From contig NZ_CP041242.1 in the NCBI RefSeq assembly GCF_006547045.1, positions 754,001 through 818,000 on the forward strand: a stretch of DNA of 64,000 nucleotides, in the 5' to 3' direction. Source of the DNA: Lysobacter alkalisoli. Lineage in GTDB: Bacteria > Pseudomonadota > Gammaproteobacteria > Xanthomonadales > Xanthomonadaceae. Shown here piece after piece: positions 63,384 to 64,000 of this stretch (position 1 is its first letter; each line of letters opens with the position of its first letter). Made by a program: the position numbers and the translations under genes. The notes under the pieces are model-generated. The model saw only the letters and a program-made list of their open reading frames with translations, did no database searches and was not told where the DNA came from.

Positions 63384-64000
63384 ACCGTCGCGCGCGCCTG
63401 TACGAAGGCGTAGAAGAACACCGCGTTGGGGTCGTTCTGCACCTGGTGCATTTCCTGGCGCATGCCCTCGACCACGTCGGGGGTGACCTTGCCGGCGGCG
63501 ATCAGCTGTTCGGCGGCAGACAGCAGCAGTTCTTCCCAGAACGCGATCATGGTCTTGCGCCGGGCCGGTTCGCGGTTGTCGAAGTAAAAGGTCTTGACCT
63601 CGGTGGCGACGTCGCGGAAGCCGCCGGCCAGCAGCAGGTTGCCGAGCTTGGCGCCGACGAACGGATCGCCGCCGCTGTCGTACTGGAAGTCGTTGAAGGC
63701 CATCCAGTAGCGCCAGGTGTTGGGTGAGTACGGGTCGAGCAGGAACGAGGAGTTCATCACCTCGGTGATGTAGACGGTCGAGCCGGGCGCCAGCACCCGG
63801 CGGACTTCGTTGAGGACACGCGCCGGTGCGGGCACGTGTTCGAGCACCCAGCACAGGAAGGCGGCATCGAAGCTGCGCGGTTCGAATGGCAGTTCGGTGG
63901 CGTTGGCGTGGTGCAGTTCGTAGCGGCCCTGCAGCCAGGGCATCCGGCCGAGGTTGTCGCCGGCGGCGGCAAGCTGGCTCTCGTTGAGGTCGACGCAGGT
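63377..64000 (-). CDS. SAM-dependent methyltransferase, 5' truncated
   Basis: The frame stays open to the window edge (TCVDLNESQLAAAGDN ...), so the N-terminal SAM motif I lies outside. Visible parts are the ATELPFEPRSFDAAFLCWVLEHVP motif (post-I/II), LNEVRRVLAPGSTVYITEVM and a C-terminal helical region. It is a class I methyltransferase of the UbiE/Methyltransf_11 type; substrate unknown. Confidence 0.85.
   Translation of the reverse strand, partial: TCVDLNESQLAAAGDNLGRMPWLQGRYELHHANATELPFEPRSFDAAFLCWVLEHVPAPARVLNEVRRVLAPGSTVYITEVMNSSFLLDPYSPNTWRYWMAFNDFQYDSGGDPFVGAKLGNLLLAGGFRDVATEVKTFYFDNREPARRKTMIAFWEELLLSAAEQLIAAGKVTPDVVEGMRQEMHQVQNDPNAVFFYAFVQARATVY

Overview
The window looks like chromosome from a high-GC gammaproteobacterium of the Xanthomonadales (Lysobacteraceae, for example Lysobacter, Luteimonas or a relative). 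This rests on very GC-rich coding DNA, a typical xanthomonad tRNA-Gly(CCC), an S-adenosylhomocysteine riboswitch on ahcY, GTAG-type REP elements, and family resemblance of the proteins. Genus-level assignment is an inference. No plasmid, phage or insertion-sequence genes and no CRISPR array were seen.

Layout. (1) 1-5.2 kb: the end of an unknown gene, a small reverse-strand ORF, and a tripartite RND efflux pair (lipoprotein adaptor plus HAE1 pump). (2) 5.1-15.7 kb, minus strand: a complete nitrate assimilation locus. The order of transcription is nasT (ANTAR antiterminator), nasS (nitrate sensor), then a sigma-54 promoter and an attenuator-bearing leader, then narK, a GNAT acetyltransferase, nirB, nirD, nasA-type nitrate reductase and cobA. 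The siroheme gene cysG sits next door on the plus strand with a vestigial methyltransferase half. (3) 16.9-24.8 kb: housekeeping and metabolic genes (Na+/amino acid symporter, rRNA methyltransferase, two peptidases, mscL, FAH-family hydrolase, Rieske protein). (4) 24.9-30.4 kb: a frameshifted cytochrome c gene, a permease gene remnant, and a zinc-regulated divergon. In the divergon a COG0523 GTPase faces a TonB receptor-thioredoxin-MerC operon across a 26-bp perfect Zur-type palindrome. (5) 30.4-41.5 kb: SLC13 permease, trmB-thiG-thiS, an esterase autotransporter, tRNA-Gly, rimB-rimK, a candidate small RNA, a two-component system and ilvE.

(6) 41.6-50.6 kb: the methionine/SAM cycle (metF, ahcY, metK), each with its own upstream control element: a palindrome at metF, an SAH riboswitch at ahcY and a possible attenuator at metK. 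Between ahcY and metK lies an uncharacterised pair, a large LysM-domain protein and a single-pass coiled-coil membrane protein. (7) 50.9-57.2 kb: a bifunctional ornithine-lipid acyltransferase, an LpxH-like phosphoesterase, and an ECF sigma factor coupled to a membrane Ser/Thr kinase with a tetratricopeptide tail. (8) 57.4-64 kb: a TolC-HlyD-ABC-2-ABC-2 export operon that lacks an ATPase and has one frameshifted permease, a YdjM-type membrane protein, and the 3' part of a methyltransferase.

The intergenic DNA carries several families of palindromic repeats. These include short REPs inside the nitrate operon, two GTAG...CTAC elements, and one large folded element near 22.5 kb.
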